Origin: Microbacteriaceae bacterium
GTDB taxonomy: Bacteria > Actinomycetota > Actinomycetes > Actinomycetales > Microbacteriaceae
Assembly (NCBI GenBank): GCA_025464995.1
Contig: JAODMO010000006.1
Location: 1-64,000 of the forward strand
Length of the DNA stretch: 64,000 bases
Direction: 5' to 3'
Shown here: piece after piece, positions 35,964 through 43,918 of the stretch
Layout: the number at the start of each line of letters is the position of its first letter
Numbering within the stretch: position 1 is the first letter of the stretch
Program-made: the position numbers and the translations under genes
Notes under the pieces: generated by a model
Seen by the model: only the letters and a program-made list of their open reading frames with translations
Database searches by the model: none
Told to the model about the DNA's origin: nothing

Positions 35964-37070
35964 TCAGCGCTCCCTCGCGCCCACGATGACCTCGCGCACG
36001 CGACGCAGGTCTTCGAGCAGGGAGCCGATGAGGATCCAGTGGAACGTGCTGGGTGCGAGCACGGTGAACGGCTGGGTCAGTGCCGGCTGGTCGTCGTGCG
36101 CGGGCGTCTCGGCCACGGCATCCTGCATCACCAACCGGAGGTCGTGCGCCGCCCTGCCCACCTCCATCGCCAACCCGGTCGCCGTCGGCTCGGTGTGGAT
36201 GGACTCGTCATAGCGATCGTCGAGGGCGCGGATCATGCCGGGCACGCGCAGCACGAGCACGTGGAGCATGTCGAGCAGGCGCTCGTCGAGCACGAGGCGG
36301 GAACGGTGCACGGATCGCCGCGGGTTGAACCGCAGGCTCTCCTCGGCGCTCGTCACCGCGGCGATCGCCTTGAGCTCCATGGGGCGCAGCAGGCGGGCGT
36401 TGACGAGCGCCGTCGTGCGCTCGGTGGCCGTGGACGGCTGGGCGATGAGTCGGGCCAGGTCGTCGAGGCTGCGCGCCACCTCGGCGCCGAGGCGGGCGAC
36501 GGCGTCGCGGGCCGGCCCGAGCCGCACCGGCGGGACGACGATGACGTTGACCACGACGGCCACGACGGCGCCCAGCATTGTCTCGACGATCCGCTCGACG
36601 GCATATCCGGGCGTCTGGGCGCCGAGGGTGAGCACAAGCAGGGTGCTGATCGGAATCTGGGCCGTCGTCGACTGGCTGAGCCGGAAGACCCACCCGATGA
36701 GCAGCGCGACCACGATGGAGGCGAGGATGAGCCACGTCGTGACGCCGAAGACCGCTCCGGCGAGCGATGCCACGATGACGCCGGCGACGACGCCCACGGT
36801 GCGTTCGAGGGCGCGCGAGAACGACTGGTTGATGCTCGGCTGCACCACGAGGATCGCGGCGATCGTGCCGAAGATGGGAAGCACGCCGGGGAAGACGAGC
36901 AGGCACAGCAGCCACGCGAGCGAGGCGGCGATCGCCGTCTTCCCCACCTGCAGCAGCGGCGCGCGGTCGCTGACCTGGATGACTCTGGCGTACCGAGCGG
37001 GCGCAAGTCCGAGGTCGGCGAGCCGCCGCAAGCGCGAGCGCACGGGGCTGGTCCCGTTTCCGGCCGGCAC
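35964..37070 (-). CDS. FUSC family (aromatic acid exporter-like) membrane protein
   Basis: A 368-residue protein with about six hydrophobic segments (AIAASLAWLLCLLVFP, IFGTIAAILVVQP, TVGVVAGVIVASLAGAVFG, WLILASIVVALLIGW, IPISTLLVLTLGA, MLGAVVAVVVNVIVVPP) followed by a soluble helical domain of about 190 residues. QPSINQSFSRALERTVGVVAG matches the FUSC/DUF939 pattern of the exporters. The start is GTG 37070, 2 nt after the stop of the LysR-domain gene (TAGCGGTG), not the 616-residue track ORF. Confidence 0.85.
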   Translation of the reverse strand: MPAGNGTSPVRSRLRRLADLGLAPARYARVIQVSDRAPLLQVGKTAIAASLAWLLCLLVFPGVLPIFGTIAAILVVQPSINQSFSRALERTVGVVAGVIVASLAGAVFGVTTWLILASIVVALLIGWVFRLSQSTTAQIPISTLLVLTLGAQTPGYAVERIVETMLGAVVAVVVNVIVVPPVRLGPARDAVARLGAEVARSLDDLARLIAQPSTATERTTALVNARLLRPMELKAIAAVTSAEESLRFNPRRSVHRSRLVLDERLLDMLHVLVLRVPGMIRALDDRYDESIHTEPTATGLAMEVGRAAHDLRLVMQDAVAETPAHDDQPALTQPFTVLAPSTFHWILIGSLLEDLRRVREVIVGARER

Positions 37071-37072
37071 CG

Positions 37073-37762
37073 CTACCGCCCCTGTCGCCTGCGTTTGCCC
37101 TGCGGGCGTGCGGTCGAGCGGTGCACGTACTTGCCGCGCGGCTTCTCCGCCTTCTTCCGCGGGTGCTTCTCCTTGGCGACCTGCAGGTCGGGGTCGATCT
37201 TCTCCCGCGCCGGCGACGATGGCCCCCGTGAGCTGTTGGCCGACCTTCCACGCACGATGCCGACGAACTCCTCGATGTCGGGTGTCTCCTCCTCCGCGAG
37301 CCACGCGACCGCGATCCACGTCTCCTCGGCGTCGGTCACGTCGCGCAGCACGACGTCCTTGCGGTTGTGTTGGCGCGCGAGGGCGTGCGGCACGACGACC
37401 GCTCCCACCCCCGCGGCGACGAGCTCGACGGCCTCCCGCAGCGAGCCGCGGTTGTCGTGCAGCTGCAGCCCGTCCAGGTCGGCGAGCGTGACCGAGTCCT
37501 CGTCGGCGAGCGGGTGGTCTTCGGGCAGGATCGCCACGACCACTTCGCTGTAGAGGCGGATGACGCTGAGCCTCGCCTCCTCGGACGCCTCGAGCGGCAG
37601 GCGCACGAAGCCGACCTGCGCGCTGCCGTCGATGAGCACGCGCGCCTGGTTCTCGTCGGTGACGGGAAGGAATCCGAGAGCGGCGTCCGGTCGTCGTTCC
37701 TCCCAGAGTCTGGTCCACTTGGTGAGGGTGACGCCGGGCGCGAATCCGATGGTGAAGGTCAC
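37073..37762 (-). CDS. Stand-alone LysR substrate-binding domain protein
   Basis: A 229-residue protein corresponding only to the effector-binding half of LysR regulators (TIGFAPGVTLTKWTRLW, VGFVRLPLE, GSLREAVELVAAGVGAVVVP). There is no helix-turn-helix. After residue 175 comes a very basic tail (KEKHPRKKAEKPRGKY...RPQGKRRRQGR) that might bind nucleic acid. The GTG start has AGGGAC upstream. It forms an operon with the FUSC gene and is divergent from the DUF5997 gene, an arrangement I recall from other Microbacteriaceae. Confidence 0.85.
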   Translation of the reverse strand: MTFTIGFAPGVTLTKWTRLWEERRPDAALGFLPVTDENQARVLIDGSAQVGFVRLPLEASEEARLSVIRLYSEVVVAILPEDHPLADEDSVTLADLDGLQLHDNRGSLREAVELVAAGVGAVVVPHALARQHNRKDVVLRDVTDAEETWIAVAWLAEEETPDIEEFVGIVRGRSANSSRGPSSPAREKIDPDLQVAKEKHPRKKAEKPRGKYVHRSTARPQGKRRRQGR

Positions 37763-37822
37763 GTTGTCCCTTCGGTAGTGATCGCTGCGGGCACGCCAAA
37801 CCGACGAGTGCCACGCTCAGGC

Positions 37823-37834
37823 TACGCTCTAGGG
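37823..37834 (+). promoter_or_regulatory. Leaderless promoter -10 of DUF5997 gene
   Basis: TACGCT at 37823-37828 lies 6 nt before ATG 37835. Confidence 0.55.
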
Positions 37835-38302
37835 ATGAGTACCGAGCGTTCCCCGCAGACCATGAAGCCCTCGACTGCGGCGCAGAAGCTGGGCATCTAC
37901 CTGCCGGCTGCGCCGGAGGAGTTCCAGAACAACGACATCACCCGCACCGAGTTGAACGAGCTGCTGGCCAATCCGCCGGAGTGGGTCGTGCAGCTGCGCC
38001 TCAACGGGCCTCACCCCCGACCCATCGTGGCAGGCAAGCTCGGCATCTCCAACGCCGGCCTCGCGAGAGGCGGTGTCGAGGAGGCGCTCACGACCGTGCA
38101 GATCCAGGAGCTGCTCGCCGCGCCGCCCCGTTGGCTCGTGACGGAGCGCCGTACCCAGGCCGACGTGCGCGAGGAGAACGCGCGTCTCAAGCAGCGCGAC
38201 AAGGAGCGGGTCGAGTGGGCCGCGAAGCAGGAGCGCATCGCGGAACGCGCCGAGAGCGACGCCCGTAATCGCGAGGCCCGCGAGGCGCGCGAAGGGAAAT
38301 AG
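37835..38302 (+). CDS. DUF5997 family protein
   Basis: A 155-residue protein with the pattern SAAQKLGIYLPAAPEEFQ...ELNELLANPPEWVVQLRLNGPHPR and a charged helical C-terminus. Family of unknown function, found beside the stand-alone LysR-domain gene in related genomes; the AAQKLGI and RPIVAGKLGISNAGL segments look like a small helical DNA- or protein-binding fold. Leaderless start 6 nt after TACGCT. Confidence 0.85.
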   Translation: MSTERSPQTMKPSTAAQKLGIYLPAAPEEFQNNDITRTELNELLANPPEWVVQLRLNGPHPRPIVAGKLGISNAGLARGGVEEALTTVQIQELLAAPPRWLVTERRTQADVREENARLKQRDKERVEWAAKQERIAERAESDARNREAREAREGK

Positions 38303-38319
38303 CCCGCGTGGTCCGCTGA

Positions 38320-38716
38320 CTACGCGCGCGACCCGGTGTTCCGCGCGTTGTAGACGGTCGAGTTCGATCGTCCGTATTCGGCGAACACCGCGATCGCCTC
38401 GTCGCGCCGCACGCCCGTCGTGACGGCGATGCCGCGAGACTCGAGCTCGTCGCGCCAGTCGGGCGGCATCGGGCCCTCGTCGAATCCGGTGAGCGACTCC
38501 AGCTCAGGGCCGTCGCCCGGGATGACGAGGTGTTTGACGCCCCGACCAGATGAGCGATCCGTAACACATGATGCACGGGCGCCAATTGACGACGAGCTCG
38601 AGGTCGTCCGCGTCCGAGGCGCCGAGATCCCAGCGGCCGAGCCGCGCCTGGGCGAGCGACAGCGCCATGAATTCCGCGTGGCCCGCGCTGAGCGGTGTGA
38701 TCGTGCAGTTCCGCTT
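38320..38716 (-). pseudogene. Truncated and frameshifted nucleoside deaminase
   Basis: One minus-strand frame reads GHAEFMALSLAQARLGRWDL and RPCIMCYGSLIWSG, the zinc-binding HAE and PCxxC motifs of cytidine/guanine-type deaminases. An extra base near 38541 moves the frame, after which VKHLVIPGDGPELE and the rest of the family's C-terminus continue to the stop at 38320. The part before HAE is missing, with a stop codon just upstream (38717-38719). So the gene has lost its N-terminus and has a 1-nt insertion. Confidence 0.75.
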
Positions 38717-38779
38717 CTAGCCATCTGGCAGGTGGGCCTCGATGCTCGTGACGAAATCGCCGCTGGTCGGCCGTTGCGT

Positions 38780-38980
38780 CATGCGTGAGCGAGCCGTCCT
38801 CCCTCGTTTAGACCCAGTGCCCGTGCATCGCGCCCTCGACGGAGTCGCCGGTACCCTTGAGGGCACCACTGCGGTGGAAGAAGCTCCACCTGCCGACCTG
38901 CCGACCTTCCGGCCGGAGGCATCCACCGGTCCGCGTCCCGAAAGAGTTCCGTCACCGAAGGTCTCCTCCATGTCGCTCAT
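38780..38980 (-). pseudogene. Decayed YwqK/MORN-type antitoxin-like gene
   Basis: Reading from ATG 38980 the frame is MSDMEETFGDGTLSGRG... and then an 8-bp tandem duplication (CTGCCGAC twice, 38890-38905) shifts it. Removing one copy restores GRKVGRWSFFHRSGALKG and GDSVEGAMHGHW, the MORN-like repeats of YwqK proteins. A stop follows at 38808-38810, after which TREDGSL continues in frame. At least two inactivating changes are therefore visible. The adjoining deaminase remnant suggests a region of recent gene decay. Confidence 0.65.
38890..38905. repeat. 8-bp tandem duplication causing a frameshift
   Basis: CTGCCGAC occurs twice without a gap. Deleting one copy restores the MORN-like reading frame on the minus strand. 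Confidence 0.8.
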
Positions 38981-39051
38981 CGTCGTCTCACTTCCGTGAT
39001 CACCTGCGGACGGTGCTTCGGGCGCGTTTCACAACGCCCGGAGCTCGTTCG

Positions 39052-39082
39052 TATCATTATCCGGGTGAAGGCTTCACGGTGA
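39052..39082 (+). promoter_or_regulatory. Promoter and possible mini-ORF before Pr6Pr gene
   Basis: TATCAT (39052-39057) lies 7 nt before a GTG (39065) that opens a 5-codon frame (GTG AAG GCT TCA CGG TGA). Its stop overlaps the GTG start of the next gene (GTGA at 39079). This could be a leaderless mini-ORF that couples translation to the main gene. Confidence 0.35.
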
Positions 39083-39762
39083 CCGCTCGAGTTGGCGTCG
39101 GTTGCGCCCGGCTCGTGTTCGCCGTGGTCTGCCTGGTCTCGCTCATCTCCCGCTTCATCTGGGGGCTCGGATCGTCCACCTTCACCGCGGGCAACTTCTT
39201 CGCGTACCTGACGATGCAGAGCAACATCGCGTTTCTCGTCGTCTGCGTCGTCGGCGGGCTCGTCGCGGTGCGTTCGAGATCGGATCCGCCGTGGCTCACC
39301 AACCTGCACGCCGTCGTATTGAGCTGGACCGTCGTCGCGGGCGTGGTCTTCGCCATCCTCGTCCAGCAGGCGGGTGAGCGGTCGTTCCACATCGACGTGC
39401 CCTGGTCTGACCAGGTGCTGCACTTCTGGTTGCCCGCCTTCGCATTGCTCGAGTGGATGATCGCGCCCGGGCGTGGCCGCGCACAGTGGCGGATCCTCTA
39501 TCTCGTGCTGGGCTACCCGGTCGTCTGGGGCGTGCTCACGCTCATCCGGGGCGCGAGCGTCGGGTGGTACCCGTACTTCTTCCTCGACCCGGGCCAGGTA
39601 CGCGATCCGTTCGAGTTCACCCTCTACTCGAGCCTCGCCCTCGCGACCTTCGGGGTGATCGGCTCGCTCGTCATCAGTGCGGCGAAGGCGCAACCGTTGG
39701 GCGAGCGGTATGGCCGCGGGAGGGTCGCCCCGGGGCGCCCGCGCGGTTCGCGCGTGCACTGA
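39079..39762 (+). CDS. Pr6Pr family membrane protein
   Basis: A 227-residue protein with six hydrophobic segments, the conserved FFAYLTMQSNIAF and VLHFWLPAFALLEWMIAPGR, and GWYPYFFLDP, the signature of Pr6Pr (FAR-17a/AIG1-like) proteins. It is a paralogue of the minus-strand gene at 47.9 kb. Function unknown; eukaryotic relatives hydrolyse fatty acid esters of hydroxy fatty acids, and the His and Thr sites of those enzymes may correspond to the HFW and LTMQSN motifs. GTG 39079 is the best start. Confidence 0.82.
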   Translation: MTARVGVGCARLVFAVVCLVSLISRFIWGLGSSTFTAGNFFAYLTMQSNIAFLVVCVVGGLVAVRSRSDPPWLTNLHAVVLSWTVVAGVVFAILVQQAGERSFHIDVPWSDQVLHFWLPAFALLEWMIAPGRGRAQWRILYLVLGYPVVWGVLTLIRGASVGWYPYFFLDPGQVRDPFEFTLYSSLALATFGVIGSLVISAAKAQPLGERYGRGRVAPGRPRGSRVH

Positions 39763-39794
39763 GCCTGCGCCGCTCGGAGCCCAGCTCGCGGGTC

Positions 39795-41195
39795 TCAGCT
39801 CGCGAACGGCGCGAGCGTCTGCCTGAGGCTGGCGACGAGCTCGTCGTCGTCGAGTGCCTCCATCCGCCTCGCCGCCTCGCCGCCTACGATGCCGACCAGG
39901 ACCGCCTCGCCGGTCAGCGGCTCGAGGTTGAACCAGGTGGTGATGTCGTCGTCGGTTCCGACGAGGCTCCAGGCCGTGGCATCCGTCGTCCAGAATGGCT
40001 CTTCGAACCTCAGCCAGACGGTGTCGATGGTGCCCATGCCGAGCGCCGCGATGGCGGTGCGGTGGGCGAACGGGAGGATGGGGTCGAACTCCATGCCCTC
40101 GTCCTGCAGCACACCGAGGGGAACCGTCACGATGACGCGATCGACGGTGAGCGACTCGCCCGTGCCGAGCCTCAGGCTGACGCTCCGGTCGTTGTAGGAG
40201 ACGCCGAGCACGGTCGTGGAGAGGAACGTCTCGACGCCGTCGAGCGCGTCGGTGATCACCGCCGTGAACCCGCCGGTGACGAGTATCGGAGGTGCGCCGT
40301 CGTCGGTCGTGAACCAGCTCGAGAGGTCGGATGCCTCGGCGCCGTACAACGTCGACAGCCGGTGCAGGTACTGCTCGAGCAGTTCGGCGCCCGAAACCTC
40401 GCCCGTGTCGCTGCCGGCTGCCGCCGCGGCGGCGCCCGAGGCATCGAGCGACGACTCGAGCGACTGGTCGCGGGGCTGTGCACGGGCCCAACCGAGGGCC
40501 GTCGCGACCGCGGGCGCGCCCACCGGATCGGCCTCGATCTCGGCCGAAGGGGAGCGGAAGATCGATTCCCCCGTCGCCCCCTCGAGGGCGACACTCGATA
40601 TGTCCAGCCGCGCGAGCTCGGAGAGGATGTCGCCGTCGCTCGCGGGGGAGAGGCGCCACGCCCCCAACTCGACGGGCAGCGGCCAGGAGTCGTCGGTGCG
40701 CGAGTGGATGCGTCCGCCCACGCGATTGCGCGCCTCGATGACGACGACGTCGTAGCCTCGCAGGGAGAGAACGCGCGCGGCCTCACCGCCCGCCGCGCCG
40801 GCGCCGATGACGGCGACACGTTCGGCCGAGCTGCCGGCGTCGGCGAGGGTCGTCGCGGCGCGGTTGCCCGAGAGCTGAGCGCCGATGACGGTGCCAGGAT
40901 GGTCGGCGGATGTCGCCTCGCCGGCGAAGAACACCCGGTCGAGGAGCGGCTGACCGAGCGCATCACGATGCTCGACGGTGGAGCCGACGGCCATGTAGCT
41001 CACCGATCCGCGGGCGAACGAGTCGGACGACCAGGCGCTGCGGGCCATGCCTGCCGGTGCGGGGACGGAGCCGCTCGGGGTATTCGTCGGAGTGGCGGTC
41101 GGGGCCGGTCCGGCGTCGACCGTGCAGGCCGTCACGACGAGAACGGAGGCACCGGACGCCGCTCCGAGCAGGAAGGTGCGGCGGGTGAAAGACAT
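39795..41195 (-). CDS. Circularly permuted FAD amine oxidase, Tat-exported lipoprotein
   Basis: A 466-residue flavin amine oxidase-like protein. The signal is FTRRTFLLGAAS with lipobox VTAC (Cys24), so it is exported folded via Tat and lipid-anchored. The order of domains is unusual. Residues 54-114 (SDSFARGSVSYMAVGS, DRVFFAGEATSADHPGTVIG, LSGNRAA) are the segment that normally ends monoamine/polyamine oxidases. Only then come the Rossmann motif VAVIGAGAAGGEAARVLSLRG (127-147) and IEARNRVGGRIHS, which normally begin them. The protein ends with LVGIVGGEAARRMEAL...LRQTLAPFAS, the part that in relatives precedes the ARGSYSY block. TACAGT lies 9 nt before ATG 41195, supporting that start. Confidence 0.88.
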   Translation of the reverse strand: MSFTRRTFLLGAASGASVLVVTACTVDAGPAPTATPTNTPSGSVPAPAGMARSAWSSDSFARGSVSYMAVGSTVEHRDALGQPLLDRVFFAGEATSADHPGTVIGAQLSGNRAATTLADAGSSAERVAVIGAGAAGGEAARVLSLRGYDVVVIEARNRVGGRIHSRTDDSWPLPVELGAWRLSPASDGDILSELARLDISSVALEGATGESIFRSPSAEIEADPVGAPAVATALGWARAQPRDQSLESSLDASGAAAAAAGSDTGEVSGAELLEQYLHRLSTLYGAEASDLSSWFTTDDGAPPILVTGGFTAVITDALDGVETFLSTTVLGVSYNDRSVSLRLGTGESLTVDRVIVTVPLGVLQDEGMEFDPILPFAHRTAIAALGMGTIDTVWLRFEEPFWTTDATAWSLVGTDDDITTWFNLEPLTGEAVLVGIVGGEAARRMEALDDDELVASLRQTLAPFAS

Positions 41196-41308
41196 CTCAG
41201 CGCCACTGTACCTCGATCGCCCGTCCGGAGACAGCGGCTGCGCTTTCGCACGCGGCGCGCGGATGACGCAAGCATCCACGGCGGATTGCCCGCGAATCAC
41301 GCGCGGCG

Positions 41309-41320
41309 TAGCGTCGAGGA
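41309..41320 (+). promoter_or_regulatory. Leaderless promoter -10 of acidic protein gene
   Basis: TAGCGT at 41309-41314 lies 6 nt before ATG 41321. Confidence 0.5.
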
Positions 41321-41566
41321 ATGGCAAACCTCGAGAAGCACAACGAAGAAGAGATCGTCCGCAAAGACACCAACGAGTCTCCGACGAGCGAGAGCGACAC
41401 GTCGGTGAAACAGACCGAGACGGTCGAGACGAGCGCTAGGGAGGACGGCGACGTCGACGAGGACGACGTGAACCTGCTTCCGGGAACCGGCGGGCCGGAC
41501 GACTTCGGCGACGTCGAGGTCGACCCGGAGGATCTCAACCTCTCGGGCGACCCCGCCAACCTCTGA
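41321..41566 (+). CDS. Small acidic disordered protein
   Basis: An 81-residue, highly acidic protein without hydrophobic core (NEEEIVRKDTNES...TVETSAREDGDVDEDDVNLLPGTGGPDD). It looks intrinsically disordered, like hydrophilin-type stress proteins. A second protein of similar kind is at 59.8 kb. Leaderless -10 6 nt upstream supports translation. Function unknown. Confidence 0.7.
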   Translation: MANLEKHNEEEIVRKDTNESPTSESDTSVKQTETVETSAREDGDVDEDDVNLLPGTGGPDDFGDVEVDPEDLNLSGDPANL

Positions 41567-41593
41567 GCCGACGCTAGCTGCGCGGCCGCGGAA

Positions 41594-42892
41594 CTACGCC
41601 GTGCGCTCGGTCCGATGCGCAAGCAGCTGCTCGATGCCGCGCAGCGGGATGCCCAGCCAGTCGGGACGGTTGCGCGCCTCGTAGATCGCCTCGTACACCG
41701 CCTTGTCGAGCTCGAACGCCATGAGGAGCGCGTCGTAGTCGCCGAGATCGACCCCGGATGCCCCGCGGTAGCCGTCGAGGAAGGCCTCCCGGCACGCGGT
41801 GGCCCACTCGGTGGGCCACCCGTCCGTCGATCCGGCGGCGTAGTCGAACGACCTGAGTGCTCCCGCGACGTCGCGGAGCGCGACGTCCGGACGGTCGCGC
41901 TCGTTCATCGGGCGTAGCGGCTCTCCTTCGAAGTCGACAAGCACCCAGCCGCGATTCGGCACGAGGAGCGCCTGGCCCAGGTGGAAGTCGCCGTGGATGC
42001 GCTGCAGGCGCGGCCATGAGCCCCCGAGGGCCGCCTCGTACACGGCCGCGATGGCGTCGCGGTGGCCGAGGAGTGCGGGCACCTCCTGGGTGGCGAGCGT
42101 CAGGCGGCGAGTCCAGGAGACGGAGAATCCGTCGAGGTCGGCCGGGGTGGTGTCTGCGGTGGGAAGCACTCGGCCGAGGGTTTCGTGCACCTCGGCGGTG
42201 CGGGCGCCGAGCGCTGACGCGAGCTCGGTGAAGTCGTCGCCCGCCGCGGCGTACTCGAGCGCGACGCGCCAGCCGTCGTCGGCTCCCGTGAGGAACTCCT
42301 GGGCGAAGGCGACGTGGCCGGATGCCCGGCCTCCCGGGCGCCCCACGTCGTCCCACTCGCTGTGCAACTGCCCGATGAAGCGGGGCACGGCGGTCGAGCC
42401 CGCCTCGCTCAGCGCGGCCTGGAGGGTCACGTCGGGGTTGTCGCCGTGGTGCAGCGCCCGGAAGACCTTGCAGATGACGGCGGGGACGCCGTCGATGTCG
42501 TAGATGATCGACGTGTTCGACTGCTCGGCGCTGAGCACACGGCTGCCGGTGATCGACGCGCTCGCGACGAGGTCGGGCGCGAGCATCCGGAGCAGGGCTC
42601 CCGCATAGGCGGCATCGTGGGGGCCGTCGTACAGGTAGCGGTCCTCGTCCTCGGCGATGAGGTGCTGGCGGTCGCCCGAGTGCAGTTCGGACCGGATGAC
42701 GACGGGTACCTGGTAGAGAGTCGGAACGTGGCCCTCGTCGTCCATGACGAGCAGCACCTCGATGGTGGTTCCCGGCTCCCCGGTCTCGATGCTCTCGCTC
42801 GACAGCTCCCGAAGGCGTGGAACATGGCCTTTGCCGGCATACCAGCGCTGCTGGCCGATCCATTCGCTGATGTGTCCAAGCGTTCTACTCAT
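41594..42892 (-). CDS. mak: Maltokinase (Mak/Pep2-like)
   Basis: A 432-residue aminoglycoside-phosphotransferase-fold kinase. WIGQQRWYAGKG at the N-terminus is diagnostic of maltokinases; the catalytic loop is RIHGDFHLGQALL and the metal-binding motif VLVDFEGEPLRP. It phosphorylates maltose to maltose-1-phosphate with ATP. Its partner TreS is 26 kb away in this window, not fused or adjacent. ATG 42892 is preferred; the track ORF to 43177 extends across the neighbouring divergent gene. Confidence 0.9.
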   Translation of the reverse strand: MSRTLGHISEWIGQQRWYAGKGHVPRLRELSSESIETGEPGTTIEVLLVMDDEGHVPTLYQVPVVIRSELHSGDRQHLIAEDEDRYLYDGPHDAAYAGALLRMLAPDLVASASITGSRVLSAEQSNTSIIYDIDGVPAVICKVFRALHHGDNPDVTLQAALSEAGSTAVPRFIGQLHSEWDDVGRPGGRASGHVAFAQEFLTGADDGWRVALEYAAAGDDFTELASALGARTAEVHETLGRVLPTADTTPADLDGFSVSWTRRLTLATQEVPALLGHRDAIAAVYEAALGGSWPRLQRIHGDFHLGQALLVPNRGWVLVDFEGEPLRPMNERDRPDVALRDVAGALRSFDYAAGSTDGWPTEWATACREAFLDGYRGASGVDLGDYDALLMAFELDKAVYEAIYEARNRPDWLGIPLRGIEQLLAHRTERTA

Positions 42893-43046
42893 GTCTCCAG
42901 TCTCACCTTTCAGAACGTGCGTCAGCCGTGAGCCACGGTGCGCACCCTCCTCAGGTTTAGCGCGTGAGGCGCGCGAAGGCGAGGCCCGGCGGTCGTTGGG
43001 CGAATTGGTGTCCGAGCGGCTATGGTGCTGCCTCGACGGAGGAATC

Positions 43047-43394
43047 ATGGCCATCACCCTGAACAAAGACGCGCTCGCCAACGCCGCGTCATTGCTCGCC
43101 GACAAGAAGGTCGCCCGGGACGCGCGCGACGACTGGAGCGAGCACGCGCCCAGCAGCGCGGAGGAGAACGCGTTCATCGAGAAGCACGGCTACGGCGAGT
43201 ACGCGAAGTGGCACCTCGGGGTCGATCGATCGAAGTCGGAGGATACGAAGGGGCGCTACAGCTTTCCCTTCGGCGACTTCACCCGACTGCACCGGTGCGC
43301 GGTGATCGCGCTGGAGAGTCGAGCCGCACAGAACGACCACGGGTCGATAGCCAAGGCGGCGAAGTCGCTGCTCGATTCGATGGACGGCGACTGA
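43047..43394 (+). CDS. Conserved hypothetical protein
   Basis: A 115-residue soluble protein (MAITLNKDALANAASLLADKKV...KHGYGEYAKWHLGVDRS...RYSFPFGDFTRLHRCAVIALESRAAQ). GGAGG lies 7 nt before the ATG, and TATGGT near 43020 may be the -10. I know this type as a conserved actinobacterial protein without assigned function; the KGRYSFPFGDF-like segment is typical. Confidence 0.8.
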   Translation: MAITLNKDALANAASLLADKKVARDARDDWSEHAPSSAEENAFIEKHGYGEYAKWHLGVDRSKSEDTKGRYSFPFGDFTRLHRCAVIALESRAAQNDHGSIAKAAKSLLDSMDGD

Positions 43395-43445
43395 GCACGC
43401 TCGAGTCGGCCGGTGTCGCAGCAGCCCGGTTCGAATCAGCCCGCG

Positions 43446-43670
43446 TCAGTCGGCGAAGTCGCCCCAACGACCCCACTCGAAGTCGCACTCGGGCTGTCGA
43501 CAGCGGTATGCGGGGCTGTCATCGGTGAACTGGCAGCCGCCGAGGGCGATCAGGCCGGCGAGGGCCGAGTCGAACATCTCGGCGCTCGCCACCCCGTAGA
43601 CGATCTCGAGCGGATTGGTCGTGTCGCAGAATGGGCAGGTCTCCTCGAGCACCTGCTGCGGGACTCGCAT
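43446..43670 (-). CDS. Small zinc-ribbon-like protein
   Basis: A 74-residue protein with two Cys pairs (CPFCDTTNPLEIVYG near residue 12 and CRQPEC near 57) suggesting a zinc ribbon. ATG 43670 has GGAGGAAA upstream, so the track start 43715 is too early. Function unknown. Confidence 0.72.
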   Translation of the reverse strand: MRVPQQVLEETCPFCDTTNPLEIVYGVASAEMFDSALAGLIALGGCQFTDDSPAYRCRQPECDFEWGRWGDFAD

Positions 43671-43906
43671 CGTATTTCCTCCGGCTGTGGTCAGTGGAGC
43701 ATCTCCACCGACCACACGCCGATATCGTTCCCCCTAGCGCTTACTGTATCCCTCAGGATGCGCGGTTGGGAATGGCGCCCCAGCGCGTCGAAGGTGAACA
43801 ATTTCCGCTATCTGTCGCGGAAGTATGCGTTTTCCCGCCGGACCCGGCCCCCGGAGCCGGCGGCGCAAGCCGCTCCGAGATTTTAGTTGTCCTGTCAACC
43901 AAGAGG
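43671..43906. other. Intergenic region between zinc-ribbon and MarR genes
   Basis: No gene is visible in these 236 bp. The end holds TTGTCCTGTCAA, just upstream of the MarR -10; it may be an autoregulatory operator, but the symmetry is partial. Confidence 0.35.
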
Positions 43907-43918
43907 TATGCTCCGGGG
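43907..43918 (+). promoter_or_regulatory. Leaderless promoter -10 of marR-type gene
   Basis: TATGCT at 43907-43912 lies 6 nt before ATG 43919. Confidence 0.55.

Noticed and set aside
43883-43900. TTGTCCTGTCAA as a MarR operator
   Set aside because: Only the outer TTG/CAA bases are symmetric, so it is weak; kept only as a remark.
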